A stretch of DNA of 51,618 bases from Lingula anatina. Its lineage: Eukaryota > Brachiopoda > Lingulata > Lingulida > Lingulidae. Below the pieces are notes generated by a model, which saw only the letters and a program-made list of their open reading frames with translations, had not been told where the DNA came from and did no database searches. Where the stretch lies: contig NW_019774625.1 in assembly GCF_001039355.2 (NCBI RefSeq), positions 821,667 through 873,284 of the forward strand. Direction: 5' to 3'. Shown in pieces: positions 24,267 to 39,000 of this stretch. The translations under genes were made by a program, and so were the position numbers. How positions within the stretch are numbered: position 1 is the stretch's first letter; the number at the start of each line of letters is the position of its first letter.

Positions 24267-24927
24267 GATGGTTTGTTATTGTCAAAAGTTCAGGACAATA
24301 TTCCTTTATCAATTTCATTCACTCAACAGATTGATAAAGCAATTTCATCATGATTCAATATGAAAGAGACATGATGCAAAAATCTACAAAAAAAGCATTT
24401 CATCGACAAACTATTCAAATATCTTTCTATTAAAGCTTTATTTGCGCTATGCAGGACAAAACGATCAAAGAAAGGTGGAAAAAGTAATACAAAAATAGAA
24501 AAAGAAAAGAAAGGAAATATATCTCCTTAAATCTTTAAATAGAGAGGAAGACAAACAGTAATATGCGTATTTCAATGACGGACTGTGGAATTGTAGCACC
24601 TGTGTGATTTTTCTGACACAGAATGAATAGCAGCGGAAGTGTCAAAACATGGAATGTCAATACAGTATATTTACCAAGCAATTGACAGACCACAGCTAAA
24701 ACACACGAGTTTTTGTTTCTCCCCCAGACCTGTATGGCGTGTATCATACACAAACACCTCAGCACAGACGTGTAGGCCGAAGAAAAGCCATTAATGTTCA
24801 AAAGAACGGCGTACAGAGCGTTTTAAAAGAAAGCCGTGGAGCGGCGGACATCAGCTGATCGATACCATTGCAAAAACAGCGGATGCAAATGTCGCTTAAT
24901 TAAATCATCTATTATCTCCCTACCTGT

Positions 24928-25018
24928 GTTGCCATGGTAACACCGCGAGACAGACTACAATGCGCTGATATATTTTCTCAAAGAGGGCGAGAGACGCTGA
25001 TAACCAATCAGTGACAAG
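24928..25018 (+). promoter_or_regulatory. candidate promoter of the SLC35F-like gene (X-box, CCAAT, YY1-like)
   Basis: A nearly palindromic X-box-like RFX site GTTGCCATGGTAAC occupies 24928-24941. A CCAAT box (TAACCAATCAG) lies at 25004-25008. The start codon is embedded in CAAGATGGCCGC (25015-25026), the YY1-type motif often found at start codons of animal housekeeping genes. The stretch is also richer in CG dinucleotides than the surrounding DNA and there is no TATA box. Motif identities are from general knowledge; promoter function is inferred. Confidence 0.45.
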
Positions 25019-28000
25019 ATGGCCGCTCAAAGCAGTAAGTAGAACGCTTTATCTAACAACACTTCGCTAAATCGGTGTTAGAATATCACTTAAACGAGAT
25101 ATCTTTTGAAAGAAAAACAACGTACAACATCGGGTACTAAGTCTTAAAATGAAATCGTGTGGATAAGGCAATTAAGATACAGTTAAAAGGAAACCGTATT
25201 GCTCTTAGCCAGGGGCTTTGGGTTTGCAATCCCCGTATCATGATAAATAGTGGTGTTTTGATACAGTGTACCAGATCTGGCGTCTTTATTGTATATTTAT
25301 TATTGTCTGTTGATTTATAGTTGTGACTGCATCCGATTTCATAAACGTTTATCTTACATTGTTCGGCTGCTTGTTGGCCATCATGTGAAATAGAACTACG
25401 AGACAAATACATCAGAATACAGTTCTGTTCTGTGTACATTGGTTTACTGTGTAGAAAAGACGCCAGCGTGATTGTACCTTTACATCGTGCAGATTATCAA
25501 TATCCCCTTTGATGTCATAATAGACCATATATCCTGTTTCAACAGGTCATAGACAATTATTTTTCCTTTGGTTGTGAGAGATTTGCTAAACTACGCCCGC
25601 CTTTCTAGATAGTATTAGATTACTAGTGTGATTTCCACCGATCAGAACTCTGTCATGTAGATGTAAAATGTTAGCTGTGGTCTAAGGCAGCGTTCAGCAT
25701 GGCAAAATAACATTGTTATTTGCTGAATACACCGGCTCTGATTTCATTTCCGCACTAGATAGATCACTGTATAAATGCACATAGTTCATCATATACATGC
25801 TGAATTGAATTATGTGTCACTGTATATATGTACAGAACTGAATTGCCAGTGTCCCTGTATAAATATGCACAGTGAGTAGCTCACATATGCAGAATTTAAC
25901 TATCAGTGCCACTGTATATATGCACAGAGAGTAGCATATCATAATATGCCGATCTGTATTGTCAGTGTACTCTCCGTCTCTGTGTGACAGTGACAACAGC
26001 CATGCTCTTTGTTACCCTCTACCAGGGCGAGTGATAGATTTTTTTTACAGATATTCACAGATATGTAAGTTCAGCCCTAAATGACCATCTATCTAGCTAG
26101 AGACATATCTGTGAATATCTGTAAAAAAATCTATCACTCGCCCTGGTAGAGGGTAGCTCTTTGTCATGCTAGAGGAAGTAATACAGTAGGCCTACATCAG
26201 TTTAGTCAATCCTATTCAGACGTCGTCTCCAAAACACGACTCTATATGCATCTACAGTGCAATAACGTGAATGCCGTCGAATTATTGATCTGTGTGATTG
26301 CCATTAAAGCGTATAGATGGAGTCATGAGCTAGCATTGCGTGTCAGAGAGCTCGGCGTGCTCGGGTCGACTTTCCGCTCGCTTATTAATTAGCCAAGTGG
26401 GTGCACGGCGGGAAATATTAATTTGGACCACTTGAAACTTTTTATAAATGAATGGTTTCACTGGCCCACAAAATTGGCACATTTCATCACGCAGAATCGA
26501 CGAATACTGCTCGAGGGATAACAACTATTGGTCTCAACATGATGCCAGGGAACTTTATCTGTCCGCTGATAGAAACAGACTTAACGGCGGCCGCGCGTCT
26601 ACAGAAACCTAACCTAGCGTGCGTGAGTTTCTTTATTAATAGATGAATTCATGCATTGTTTCTTGCAGTGGCTTAAGGTCGAAAATACATTTCACTATGG
26701 CAACTACCACGCGCCTCTGTGTAGTTCTGAAATAATAATAATAAGATCATAAATTACATTATAAAAAAAGATTCTTCTATAGCTATACCCCAAAGGACCT
26801 GTTACACACCATCAACAACAGATCGTTTTATAACGCTACCATAACGTTACCATAACGTTACCATAATTTTCGGATTATATACATATAATGGTAACGTTAT
26901 AATAACGTCCTTTGTTTGCTGGATTGAGGCTCTTTTACAACTAACGTAAAAAGGTACATTTGAGTATCATATATGGAATCTATTATACGCACGACATGGA
27001 GCGTTTGAAATCACCCTTTTTCTAGCGTATAAAAATCAACGTATAAAGCAGCGTATGAAATTATTTGAGAAAATATCGAAGCATTTTTCTAGCTCTGAGT
27101 ATGCAAACGTATAACGTTTGTCTGCGTACTCGAAACCTTTAAGACGTACTGAATATGTTAAGTCAAACGATTCCCTTGGGTTTATCTGCGCATGGGCTAT
27201 TATTTTTCATATGTTAGTGCTATGAGCTAAGTGTGACAGTGCATGAACATAACACATAAATTAGCTACGATGCTTTTAGTGACCTCAGGTTCTGTTAGGT
27301 CCCATTCAGAATAGAGGAATAACTAGTCCGCGGGTCAAATATGGCCGACCCATTTCAATACTTCCCCACGGGATATCTATTCAGTGTCTATTAGCGGATT
27401 AGACAGCAAGCTTTGTAGTGGGTCGCCATATTTGACCCTCGGACTAATTAGTCCCCTATTCTGAATGGGACCTTAGAAAGGTAACACGCTGACAATTGGG
27501 CCTGTGATGACATAAGACCACAGAGAGGGTTTCTATTACCAGTCACATCTACCGACAGCTTTTAATGCCATGAAGATATTGACAGAAGCTTCAAAAAGAC
27601 TTTTAAAAGTATGGACTTAATTTTTATGGGTATTCCTCAAGAAAAGGCACATAGTGGCAAAATAACAATTATGTGATGTAAAATCTGTAGAAACGTTGAT
27701 TCAATACAAAAGTGAACTCAGCCTTGGAAATTATCAAGCAGTTATCCAGAAAATTAATCCATTATCCATTTAAATCATAATACATCGTGTGCAATACTTT
27801 ATTGGGCCTTTATCTTTAATTTTTTCACATATCAATTTATCAATATGATACCACGGTCATCAATTTTAAATTTCCTCACCATTTTTATAAAGATTTAAGC
27901 GACAAACCACAACGAACGTTAGCAGATGACAAAAAGTTCATGTTATTCGCTGGTCATTTGGTTTCAAATGGGACATTAAAATTCTGTATTTAGGTTGATA

Positions 28001-28707
28001 CCTGTCGATGTGACGATCTTCATTTCTTTTGCCAGTCACCTTCCCCAACAGCTTGGGACAGGCCGAGGGATTGAACAAATAAAAAACTGTAAACTAGAAG
28101 AAATAATTAACGAAAATATAACAACAAAACAAATACTTACTTATAAAGCTAACAGTCTCAATCATTTACCACAAAGATTTTCCTTTTTATGAACTGCCTA
28201 TTACTTGAGCAACCCGACAATACAACAGCACACATCTACAATTACTGCATGACATCTGAGCCAAATAACAGATCTCCTGATCTGAGCCAAATAACAAATG
28301 TGCTTATAATGTTTACTTAGAAATGAGGGCATAAAATCCATCGGTCTATTCATCACTTTATATATATGTAGTGCCATCAATTGGAAATATTATTTCTACA
28401 AGATATTTATTCTACAAGCTAGAAGGTAGTCGGAGCCGACGTCAGTGTCACTTGCTCCTCAACTGAAAGAAGAACAATACCAGATAATACTAGATTTTCT
28501 ACAAACTAAAAGCAGACACCAGTGTCCCTTGCTCCTCACCTGGTGGTTCCGTAGTGAGACAGGTGACTTGTCCTCTGTCAAATATATGATCACAGCAACA
28601 GCAGAAATCAACTGCAAAAACAACCGCAGATAAGATATAAACTTAAGAAATTCTTTTTCATTCTAATCAATAAATTAATGAATAGATTCATGGCTTTATC
28701 AGTTCGT

Positions 28708-28746
<39 letters not shown>

Positions 28747-31700
28747 TTGCGTGTTATTTTAACCCGACAAGGACGTGGCAGGAAATGTCAGTAATCTCTG
28801 ATTCGGTATATGTACAATGGTGTTTATTTGATGAACGAGCGACATGGGACCGAACACATGCCTCTCGGAGAGGATCAATAGTCCCATTTCTTCCTCGATT
28901 GCGTCAATTTTAGATAGTTCAGGGACGCTACGCAAATATACACAATCGAGGATTCACAAAATGAAAACCACAAAATTTCATTTTATTCATTTAATTGATT
29001 TTTCAAGGCATAATAAAAATGAAGTATTATATTATTTAGTAAACACATTGTTTTACCTTGCATACATAAGAACTGAATGAATGGAACAAAAAAAAAAACA
29101 TTTATTTGGCTGATAACCCGCATGTACTCAAAGCCGTTAACTCCAAATTGATGCCGACATATGTGAGGCCTGCGCCACTGAGACAACAAATTCTCCGATT
29201 TCCATCACGTTTTAATGGCTTGTTTTCCTGACTGCACGAAAAATTCTCTTCAACCGCGGGGTAACATCTATCTTTTCCATCCAAACAAATCACTTCCATC
29301 ACATGGACATACGGTAGACAGCTAAGTGTACTTTCTAGACAAATTAGTTTGCATCGGTGGTCATCCGTTGGAAACATCTTGTCCACGCTGGAGCCACGCC
29401 AGGGACGCTGGTTGCCTCCCATGTCACCAATGAAGACTAAACTGGCTCCGATGTTCCAAGTTGTGTTACAAAATACGCCACGCTAGGTGCTGGCGTTGCA
29501 ATGGAAAGGTGTGCTGGAAGCAAGAATAACAGGACCACGCTGTAGACGTGCCATACTTGCCATGCACAGCGGTTCACCACATGCATCATTAAGCATTTGC
29601 CAAAGGGAAACTTGGTGACAAATCTTGATTGATAACACACGTGTTCAACTTGTTCACAAAGCACGACATGACATATGTGGATTGGAATTCACATATGTCA
29701 TCAAGAATTTGGAAAGTGATGCAAGTTTTTCAAAAGGAAATCACGTCCATGAACTCTTCTTGGTAATAGTTCTTGACCAGATACTGTATTTACTTTACCA
29801 CGGTCCGTTCCCAAGGAAACCACGGATAATGTGATCGGTGGCAAATGCAGTAACCTATGTCTCTATGCAGTGTACTACACAAATATTATCTGCATTATCT
29901 GTACGGATAAAATATCATCACCGGAATGCAATTAACAAAGCAGAATTTGGTGAAGTTTTGCAAAGAGTTAATCATATTGCTTTGTACTGCCGTCGTCCTG
30001 TTGTATAGTTAAACAATAACATTCAGCACATGCAACAGTGTGACGCCATGAGTAGGTGACATGTTGTAAAGTATACTTTAAAAAGAGCTGAATGCAACCC
30101 TGCAGTAGGCACGAGACACGTGTATCCACCTTACGTCACGTGTCAAGCACCGGTAAAGGTCAATCTGAAATTGAATAATGAGAAAACAGCGGCAGGAATT
30201 ATCACGGAACTTGTGTAACAACACGTGAAGTTAGCGGTCTTTGCTTGAATGGGGCACGCTTGTTAACGTGAAGCACTTCCCACCCTCCTCTTAATTCTTT
30301 ATGACTTACACAACGTGAATATTCTCGTAAATGACTTAACTTGGTAAATCTTGCAATGTAAGGACTCATTTGTGCTGTTACTGTTATAATGACGGACAGC
30401 GTGTTGGTATTCATTTCTGACGGTAGTCTGTCATACTGAAAATCTTTTTTTTTTTTTCATTTTTTCATATACCGTGCTCATGTTATAAAACTGTCAACTT
30501 GGCGGGAGTGAATTTAAAGCACTGCGCCTGATAATTTTTCTGCGGCACATCACGTGTAGACCGTCATCAGGGTGGGAGGATTCCCCGAAATTACAAAAAA
30601 AAAAAACATACAAGAAAACTTACTCTTGCTTTGATATGACCATTTGGATTGACTGGGAAATTCAGAAATCGAAGCAGTGAAGGAGACCATGTCTGTTTTC
30701 TGATATCCCTCGTGACGAACTGACAAAGTTGTTGACCCAGGGAATAAATACACCATTTTATTTGGACTTTGCCCATAGTCAAAATTTGGTTTAGCCATTT
30801 AACAGAGGGCAGTATAGAAGGGCCTTCGCTTTGTGGTCGCTCGTGCAGGGTTTTTTCTACAAAGACACATTGTGACGTTATGTGACGCAATGTGACGTCA
30901 TTATGAGTTGGAGAACCGGAAGTGCCAGTTTCAAGGAGGACAAGGTCCAATATCAGAGCCTTTGTGGTTTTAACGAAACCGTGGAACTAACACACTATAC
31001 AGACATTGTGTTGGAGATAGGTAACCAGTCTTAGAGTTTTGAAACAATGCATGGTACTTAAGCATGCGAAGGAATGGCCTAGGGGTAACCTAGTTATTTT
31101 CTTGAAATGCGAGTCTTACATAGACTTTTACATGAGGGAATAAGAGCGCCAGGTCTGCCAAAGATCTTCACCGACTCTTGGACCCATGAGATATGTTTGT
31201 TTATGCCTAAAGTTAATGAAACAAGCTTCAATTTTTGTATTTAAGCTGAAGCTCATTGTGAGAGCTTTGAATGTCCTATAAAACCCATCTTATTACCACC
31301 TTTATTACCATCTAGATATCGAAAATGAGTCTTTTTCTGCGTCTAATTATTCAATATCTATCTCTGTGCTTATTTAGAACAATGAAAAAACCCTCGCAAG
31401 TATAAAATATCGGCGTTTATATTTTGCAATGCATAAACATGGGTAACTCAAAGCTTTAATCGTCAGTTTAACACCTTTCAATTTTGAGGGGGGACAGCAA
31501 TCGGTATAGGGCGTAATTTCACCCTTGAATAAGACTTTATCACGGAAATTGGCTGCGTTTACAAGGAGTGTATAAGCTACAATCCCTTGTCGTCATTTTG
31601 GTTTAATTGTTTTTTTCTTTTGGGGTTATAAACCCGTTCTTACAGATTTCCATTAAACAAAGGCATTTTTTGCTTTATCAACAATGAAATCTCAAAAGAC

Positions 31701-34700
31701 TAAGACTAAGGAAAATCGCTGGCAGTTTTTTGGAGTTCTAAATGGTGTCGTTAAATCGGCGTTAAAACGGTGATCGTGGGTACTCCGGTAAAAGAGAAAT
31801 TTGAGAAACAGATATTTTTACCCCGAAATCGCAATTATGACATCACCCGTAAGATGACATATCAATACATGTTAATGTGTGTAAATGTTTATGTCACTGA
31901 ACACCGAAGATTTATTTATTACCCAAAAGTATGTATATAAGACAGTAAATAAGTAGTTTGGGGCGAAAGGTGACAATATTCTAAATAGGTATTTTATTAG
32001 TTTTCTATAAAACGTTTTTAAAAAATTTGTCTCATTTAAGTAACTTACATTTGATGATATTTATACTTTAACCGTAAACAGGGTTTAAAGTGCGTTGAAT
32101 TATTAAAATATAATATGCTCTGTAAGAAATAAATTATTAGTTTCATCTACTATGTACTGCAGAACCAAAATGTAACAAGGTTACATTAAAAAAATATCAT
32201 ACGACCAATTTTAAGTTTCACTTAAAGCACGCACTTAGGTAGGCCTACGTTAAAATTTGACAAAACTTGATTTATAAAATACAAATTATTTGAAATCGTT
32301 TCAAATTTATTGATATAATATGGCGTCTCCTTCACCCCTTTCAGGCGGAAACACTTCAACAGGTCGCACAATCCCGAAGGTCACGGTGACCTCGGCCGCC
32401 AGTGTGGACAATTCCACCGTGTCGGCGACCCAGCTCAACAACAGCGATATACTGCAGCCATCCAGCGCGGAGAAACCTAGGAAGATTGTCTGTGGAATCA
32501 TCACCACCATAACTCTCGCGGTAACTTTCGTGGGATTTACAGTTCTCGCGAGAAGAACGTTTGTGTTGTATACGACATTCCAGGCACCGTTTTTCTTGAC
32601 CTACTTTTGCAGCATCTGGCCAATCATAATGTTCCCGGTGTGCATTGTTGCGAAATGGTTGCGAACGAGGGGAAAGTTGCCCATTTCTTCTTCTTGGAGG
32701 TAGGTACTGTGGGCGATGAAAATAATCAGATTTAGTCTTTCGAAATCACTCGGGCATTTCTCCATGTATTATTTCATATTATTTGTTCATGTCATACTAT
32801 CTTTTTTATTTAGTACTTAGCATGTGCATGTATACCACCCAAGTGATTTCCCGTTTATATGTAGATGATTGCCCAAATAGTAGTCTTTATACTATGGTGT
32901 CTTATTTTTTACGATACAAATTGGCATATCAATTTCTGATTCATATCCGATTTCTGATTCTGATCAGATTCATATCAAAATCAATTTTTACGTTTGATCT
33001 TATCTCACCGTACATCTCTGTCGTCAGCCATAATTTCCCATAATTTAATGTACTTATGTAACGCGGTTTTTGAGGGCATCCATAAACCTCAGAATTTTAG
33101 AAGGGTTGTAGGCCGAAAAATTGTGTGGAGCCAACCTTAACTTCGAGAATGTTATTTGAACCGCTAAACTTTCAGCATAAATAAGCGTCGGAGGGAACTC
33201 TGATAGACCAACCCCTGCGACTGTGCTATGACGTGGGTGAAAGGTAGGGGGTGGAGGGGGATCCCCTCCCCCATGTTTGCCCGCGCCTCCGCTTACTAAT
33301 ATCAAATATATAAATGGTAAGGAAGAGGGGACTTGATTTGGGGATTGGTTTGTCTCGAAAGACTACCGTGTTTGTATTCCATTGAGCGCCATATCACTTT
33401 TAGAAAAGATATATCTATTCAAAACTCTCATTTACGACAGGAAATATCATATTGATGTTAATTGAATCGACGGGTTACATAATTGATTTTTTTATGTAAA
33501 CGATGCATAAAGTATCTCTGCATCGTGACTGACCGAGGTGACTGAGTCGATCCCTGTTTTCAGATATCTTTCTTTAAAGAGTTTCTATTTGGCATTTTAC
33601 AAAGCTGGGAAGGATAGGGTCGAACTCTCTCTCATGGGAGAATCGTTACACAGGCACAAACACTGGGAAGGAAACCGCGCGAGCAAACAGGTATTTGTAA
33701 AAAAAAAAAAAAAAAAGGCCAAATCCACTCACACCCAGTGACTGCTGTTACACTGGTGATTGAAGCAGTCAGAAATGGAAAACAGAAAAATGGCCATGAC
33801 GAACGGTTCACCACGCATAAATACATTTTATCTCAAGGCGTCAGTTTTTCACTAGGGACAAATCAGCCCCGACGTGGCCATGACTTAATAAAGAGATGCA
33901 GGCAATGTTATCGATTCGGTTATAGTCAGTACGTGTTTGATTTGATTCCAACATTTCTGTGTCTACTCTATCACCTGTGTGTGACTCAGTGACTCAGGCT
34001 ATTGTAAATGGGGGGGGGGGGGGGGTAAAGTTTTTGGATCGCTCGGCAAATATAAACTAGTGGACGAGTGGGCAGTTTTACTGTAATGTGCTGGAAAAGT
34101 GGTAAATCGGTTGATTTTCTCACTTCAGTTCTTATGTATCTATATTAGGTATGGGAGACGGGGATGCCGCCGGTGATAAGGGCTGGGGCACGTGACCCGC
34201 TGTGTAAACCTCCACCCCCACCCCTACCCCCACCCAAGACCTGAGTGAGACACTGAGTTGGGCTGGTTCCTTGTTTTTACTGTTTATTCTCCATCTGGAA
34301 TCACCCTCTGCATCAGTTCATCTTTGGGATCGGTTCAGACGTAACGCAACAATGTTCCCAGTTCCTGTTATCGGAGGTTGTTGTTATGTTTCACTGCCCG
34401 GAGCTTCCCCTCCCCCCCCCCCCTCACCACACCCACACCCACCACACCCACCCCCCACCCCAAACAGCCCGTACTGTGTGCCTAGTATCTCAAACATCTG
34501 CTTCAACACAGCTCCAGCAGTTCAATGTAAGTTCAGCCACCTCAACAGAAAATGAGGCATTTTAAAAGGAAATATCCTCCGTCTGATGCTTTTCAGTCTG
34601 TTTACCCTCCCTCTTGACTTGAAACGCTACAGCAGAATTATCGATCGCGATTCAGTCGAACATCCAACTGTGTTTACTCTATACCTGGTTACCGTGAAGT

Positions 34701-35857
34701 GCTTTTAATTACTGACATTGTAGCTGAACTATCGCTCTGGCTTGTAGAAAATCAAAGCCTGGGATGTGCGTCAGAAACGTGTATGTTTTCATCGGAGATT
34801 GGATTAATGTTTCAGTATTTGTTACTTCGTTATTTATTATTACAAAGATAGCATTGCTTCCACTACTTGATGCCTGTAGTCTTCGCAGGTGTACATATTT
34901 AGAATTGTTTCATTAATTTATCTTTCTTTATTCTGTTTTTATTTTTACGAAGAGCATTGGTGATGATGATGATGATGATGATGATGATTACTACTATTAT
35001 TATTTTTATTATGATTATAATTTTATTTATTCATTTATTTATTTATTTATTTGTTTATTTATTTATTTATTTATTGATGCAATGATGTTAAAATGAGACA
35101 TAGCTGTTGAACAAGATTTCATAAAATTGCAAATCCCAAAACGGGAAGCACATGAGTCAGATGTTTTCCTGGATGACTTTTATCTATATTTGCTTGGCTA
35201 GAATGGAATTAAAATCATTAGTATCGGGAGCGCAAAGGTTTCAGCTTTCTTTATTGGCTTGGCTTTTTGTTTGTTTTCATTGTTTAGAACAATGAAAAGA
35301 CACGTCTTCGGCAACAATTAGATACAGCAAAAATTCTTCTTCATTTTAATAGTTTTTTTCAATATAAAAAGTCTTGGAATGGAACGTAAAACATTGATTT
35401 AAAGAAGGGAACCCCACTCATGTGTCGCAGCTGTTCTCGCTATCACACTTAATTTAGATCAAGATAAATAGCATGAGAATGAAACAAGGGAGATATCGAT
35501 TACACAGTAACAAAGAAAGTCAAACAATCTACCTCAGAAACAAAAATATTTGTCTTGCAGATATTATATTGACATTTCTCTGTGTGTTTGATATCTGGTG
35601 CTTTTCATTGAACATGTAAGTACCACTGCTCTTCTCTACAAAAACAAACAATCATGGCACTGGTAGGGCAACTTTTTGTTTAAATATAGATCCGGATTTC
35701 CTGTATGCTTTAAGGTATTTTAAATTTTGGAGTAATGAGTTTATATGTTCAGGTAGTTTATTTAAAGATTTGTTTATTTATTTATTAATTCATTCGTGAA
35801 TTTATACTATGCAGATGGTATAAAGTTGTTTTCGACTGGCATGATACCTACCGTACG

Positions 35858-35896
<39 letters not shown>

Positions 35897-35989
35897 TTCA
35901 CATGTTCCAGGGAATAAAACGCTGTTTTCAGCGAACACGACAGCACTGTCCTCCGATTACGTTGTTTACTTATTAATTAATTAATTAAT

Positions 35990-36028
<39 letters not shown>

Positions 36029-39000
36029 TTTCAGGGAATATAAAGCTGTATTTAGCGAACACGACACCTACCGTCCTCTGAGTATCATCTGTAAGTGTGT
36101 TGCCTTCAGCTTCCTGTGGGTGGGACCATGGTACATGTTTATACGCGCGTTAGGCATGATCTCGGTGCTGGATGTGGTCATCTTATCGGCTACATACCCC
36201 TGTTTTATGTATCTGTTCTCATGGACGCTGCTCTGTAACACATTCATAGCCTTCAGGGTAAGTGTTTTTGTTTTTTTTTTGTTTTTTTTTTTTTTTTTTT
36301 TGTTTTTTGTTTTTTTTTTTTTGGGGGGGGGTCTTTTCTTTCCACATGATCAAGGTCTATCAGTTTCTTCCTTACCTTTAATAAATGCACAATTAGTGCG
36401 AGTTTTCATAATGATAATTATTTATGCGAATATTTGTAAATGCGTTAACAACGGCTCTTATCACAGTATCTTACTTTCTATTGCAAGGAACCTTATCATT
36501 ATTGTTATTGTTATTTTTATTATTAATGATACAACTATTTTATGATTTTTACAATCAACATCATTCTTCTTCTTCTTCTTCTTCTTCTTCTTATTATTAT
36601 TATTATTACTATTATTATTATTATTATTCCAGATAGTGGCTATCCTCATCTCGGTGACTGGTGTGGTCATCATGGTCCATGGGAGTCCGGAGGGGTTTGA
36701 CCACGCCTCTCTCTGGACCTGGGGGGCCGCCATGGCCGCGGTGTCCGCCATGGCCGGAGCTTTTCAAAAGGTAATGGTCGCATTAAGGGACGGTGTAGAA
36801 CACCGGATCTAATATAACGGGCTTTTTGGCTTCAGCCTGGAGAGTTTATATTCTCTTTCTTCATATCAAGTGGAATTTACAATAATAAGTGAAGGAACTT
36901 AGTGTTTTAAACTTAAGTTTAGGTTTAAAAAGTCAAAACGAACTCGACAAGGACTAACCAACATTGACAAAATGACCTAGTGGAAATGGTGCTTACGGAG
37001 AATGTTTTTGAAATGTCTCTAATCACCTTTTTCTATGTTTGTCCGTAATTTCTTGTGACAATTTGGCATAAAAATTACATTTAAATATAGCTACAAACAT
37101 ATCTGCCAGTCAGTAGGTTGACTTGGTGTTATTTGACCGTGTAGACTGCGCCATGTATTATTGATACACTTTACCCCAGGTGCTAATCAGAAAATGGATC
37201 GGAGAAATTTCCTGGGGGCAGTTGGCGCTCTTCAAGTCCGCCGTTGGTGAGTGTTCCCAGACGCAAACACGGCTATTAAAGCCAGCAAACACGCACGATA
37301 ATTGCATTAATCATTAAAACGAGTGGTATTTCTGTAATGTTCGTTTAGATGACAAGCAGCCTATTTTTAGATGAAGCACCATTGTTGGCTGCCTACAAAT
37401 CATAATCATCATTCCAAGGACGTAATGAATCTATACATCACATTGCATGACGGTGACTTTTTTTAATGTTTCTATAAGCAAACAAATACATAAACCTGTT
37501 TAAACAAAAACAAATAATGTATTTCACTGTCTAATAACCATACATATTTTATATCCACTTAATACAAACCAGATAATCAGCTACATCACATCGTTTCCTC
37601 GTTAAGAACTGCGAAGAGTATGATTTTGTTTTCCAGCGCTGTTCTGCCTGCTGCTCTCCCTCCCTATATATCTGGTGCTCTACTTTACGGGGGCCGAGAC
37701 CATGGACTGGACACAAGTACCATGGTCATACATCTCCGGGGCCGCCATATTTCTATTAGGTTAGTGAAAGTGGTTAGTGTAAGATTCCCACCCATATGCA
37801 CGTATTCATTTTAAATATGTCAGCAAAAACAAGTGACGCGATATAATATACCTGTATTTGAGCCTATATCTGCTACAGAAAGAAGGTATCCTACATATTG
37901 CCTGGCAGTGTTCCATACTCTGCCATATTACTTGGTTCCGACTCGTATCAGTACCTCTACGGCTAAAACCATTTTGATAATGGACAAAGCATGTATCAAA
38001 GCACACCAAGCAGAACCCTATCAGGTGCACAGTGTTCAGGTTGATTGAGATGACGCTTAAATGGCTTGGATTTATGTTCTGCTAACACTAAATGCCAATG
38101 AGATAAAGTCAATATCAGTAGCATAGGACGTAATCGGTTTTTTTATGGTACTATACATCTGCACGGGGATTTATGGCAGTTGCCGTCACTTGGTCTTGAC
38201 GAGTTTGAGGTATTACGTCGCAAAATTTTGCGTTGATTATTTTCAACTTTACACTATAAATAGATAAGTAGAATCGTTTGTTTCAGTTTTGTCGCGTATA
38301 TACTTATAGTATAGGCAACCAGTTATGGGGGATTGCAGGGTCTAATTGTGTTAGTTGTGACAATGTTTCTTTGGATGTCGACGCGGTAGTGTGGTAGCTG
38401 AACAATAGTCATCTTTGACTTATAAGAACATGCAAGGTAAATTAGTGTATGTATTTCTAATATTGGACGTGAACACATTAAGTTAACACTCCTTTTTTTA
38501 TCTTTCAAGGTTTTCAAGTGATCATAGAGTTTGCCGAAGCCGTGACCTATGAAGTATTCGTACCGCTTGGCTTGCTGCTTGCCATTCCTATGTGTGCAGG
38601 TAGCCCCCTCTCCCCCTCTCTCTCTCTCTCTCTCTCTGAATCGTTCGCAGGTTATGGATGTGAAACCCCAATATTTTTAAGCACCTCACATACTAAAGCT
38701 CATCTAAATATAAATTGCCATTAATGCTAGATAACATTGTGATGAATTGCCCTTGTATTCAATTAGTACGTACTAGTACGAAGTTGACATTTGTACATTA
38801 AGAAATAAATGAGCAGGGCCCTAGTTTCACCACTTTTTTCGTGCATTGGCAACCATTCACCTTGGTGTTGCGTTTGTCTTTAAATGATGTTGCCATGGTG
38901 TTACTTTACAGTTGCCGAAGAGCTGTGGTCGTTCCCTGTCTTCAACAGCATGGAGATCGCCGCCACCATATTGATCATCATGGGGTTCTTCATGGTCATC

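Noticed and set aside
33054-33305. 83-codon - strand ORF with Pro run
   Set aside because: Low-complexity GGGGGA/CCCCCT sequence inside an intron; no homology and no splice partners.
36461-36751. - strand ORF with Asn/Lys runs
   Set aside because: Shadow of exon 4 of the SLC35F-like gene plus (TTC)n/(TTA)n repeats.
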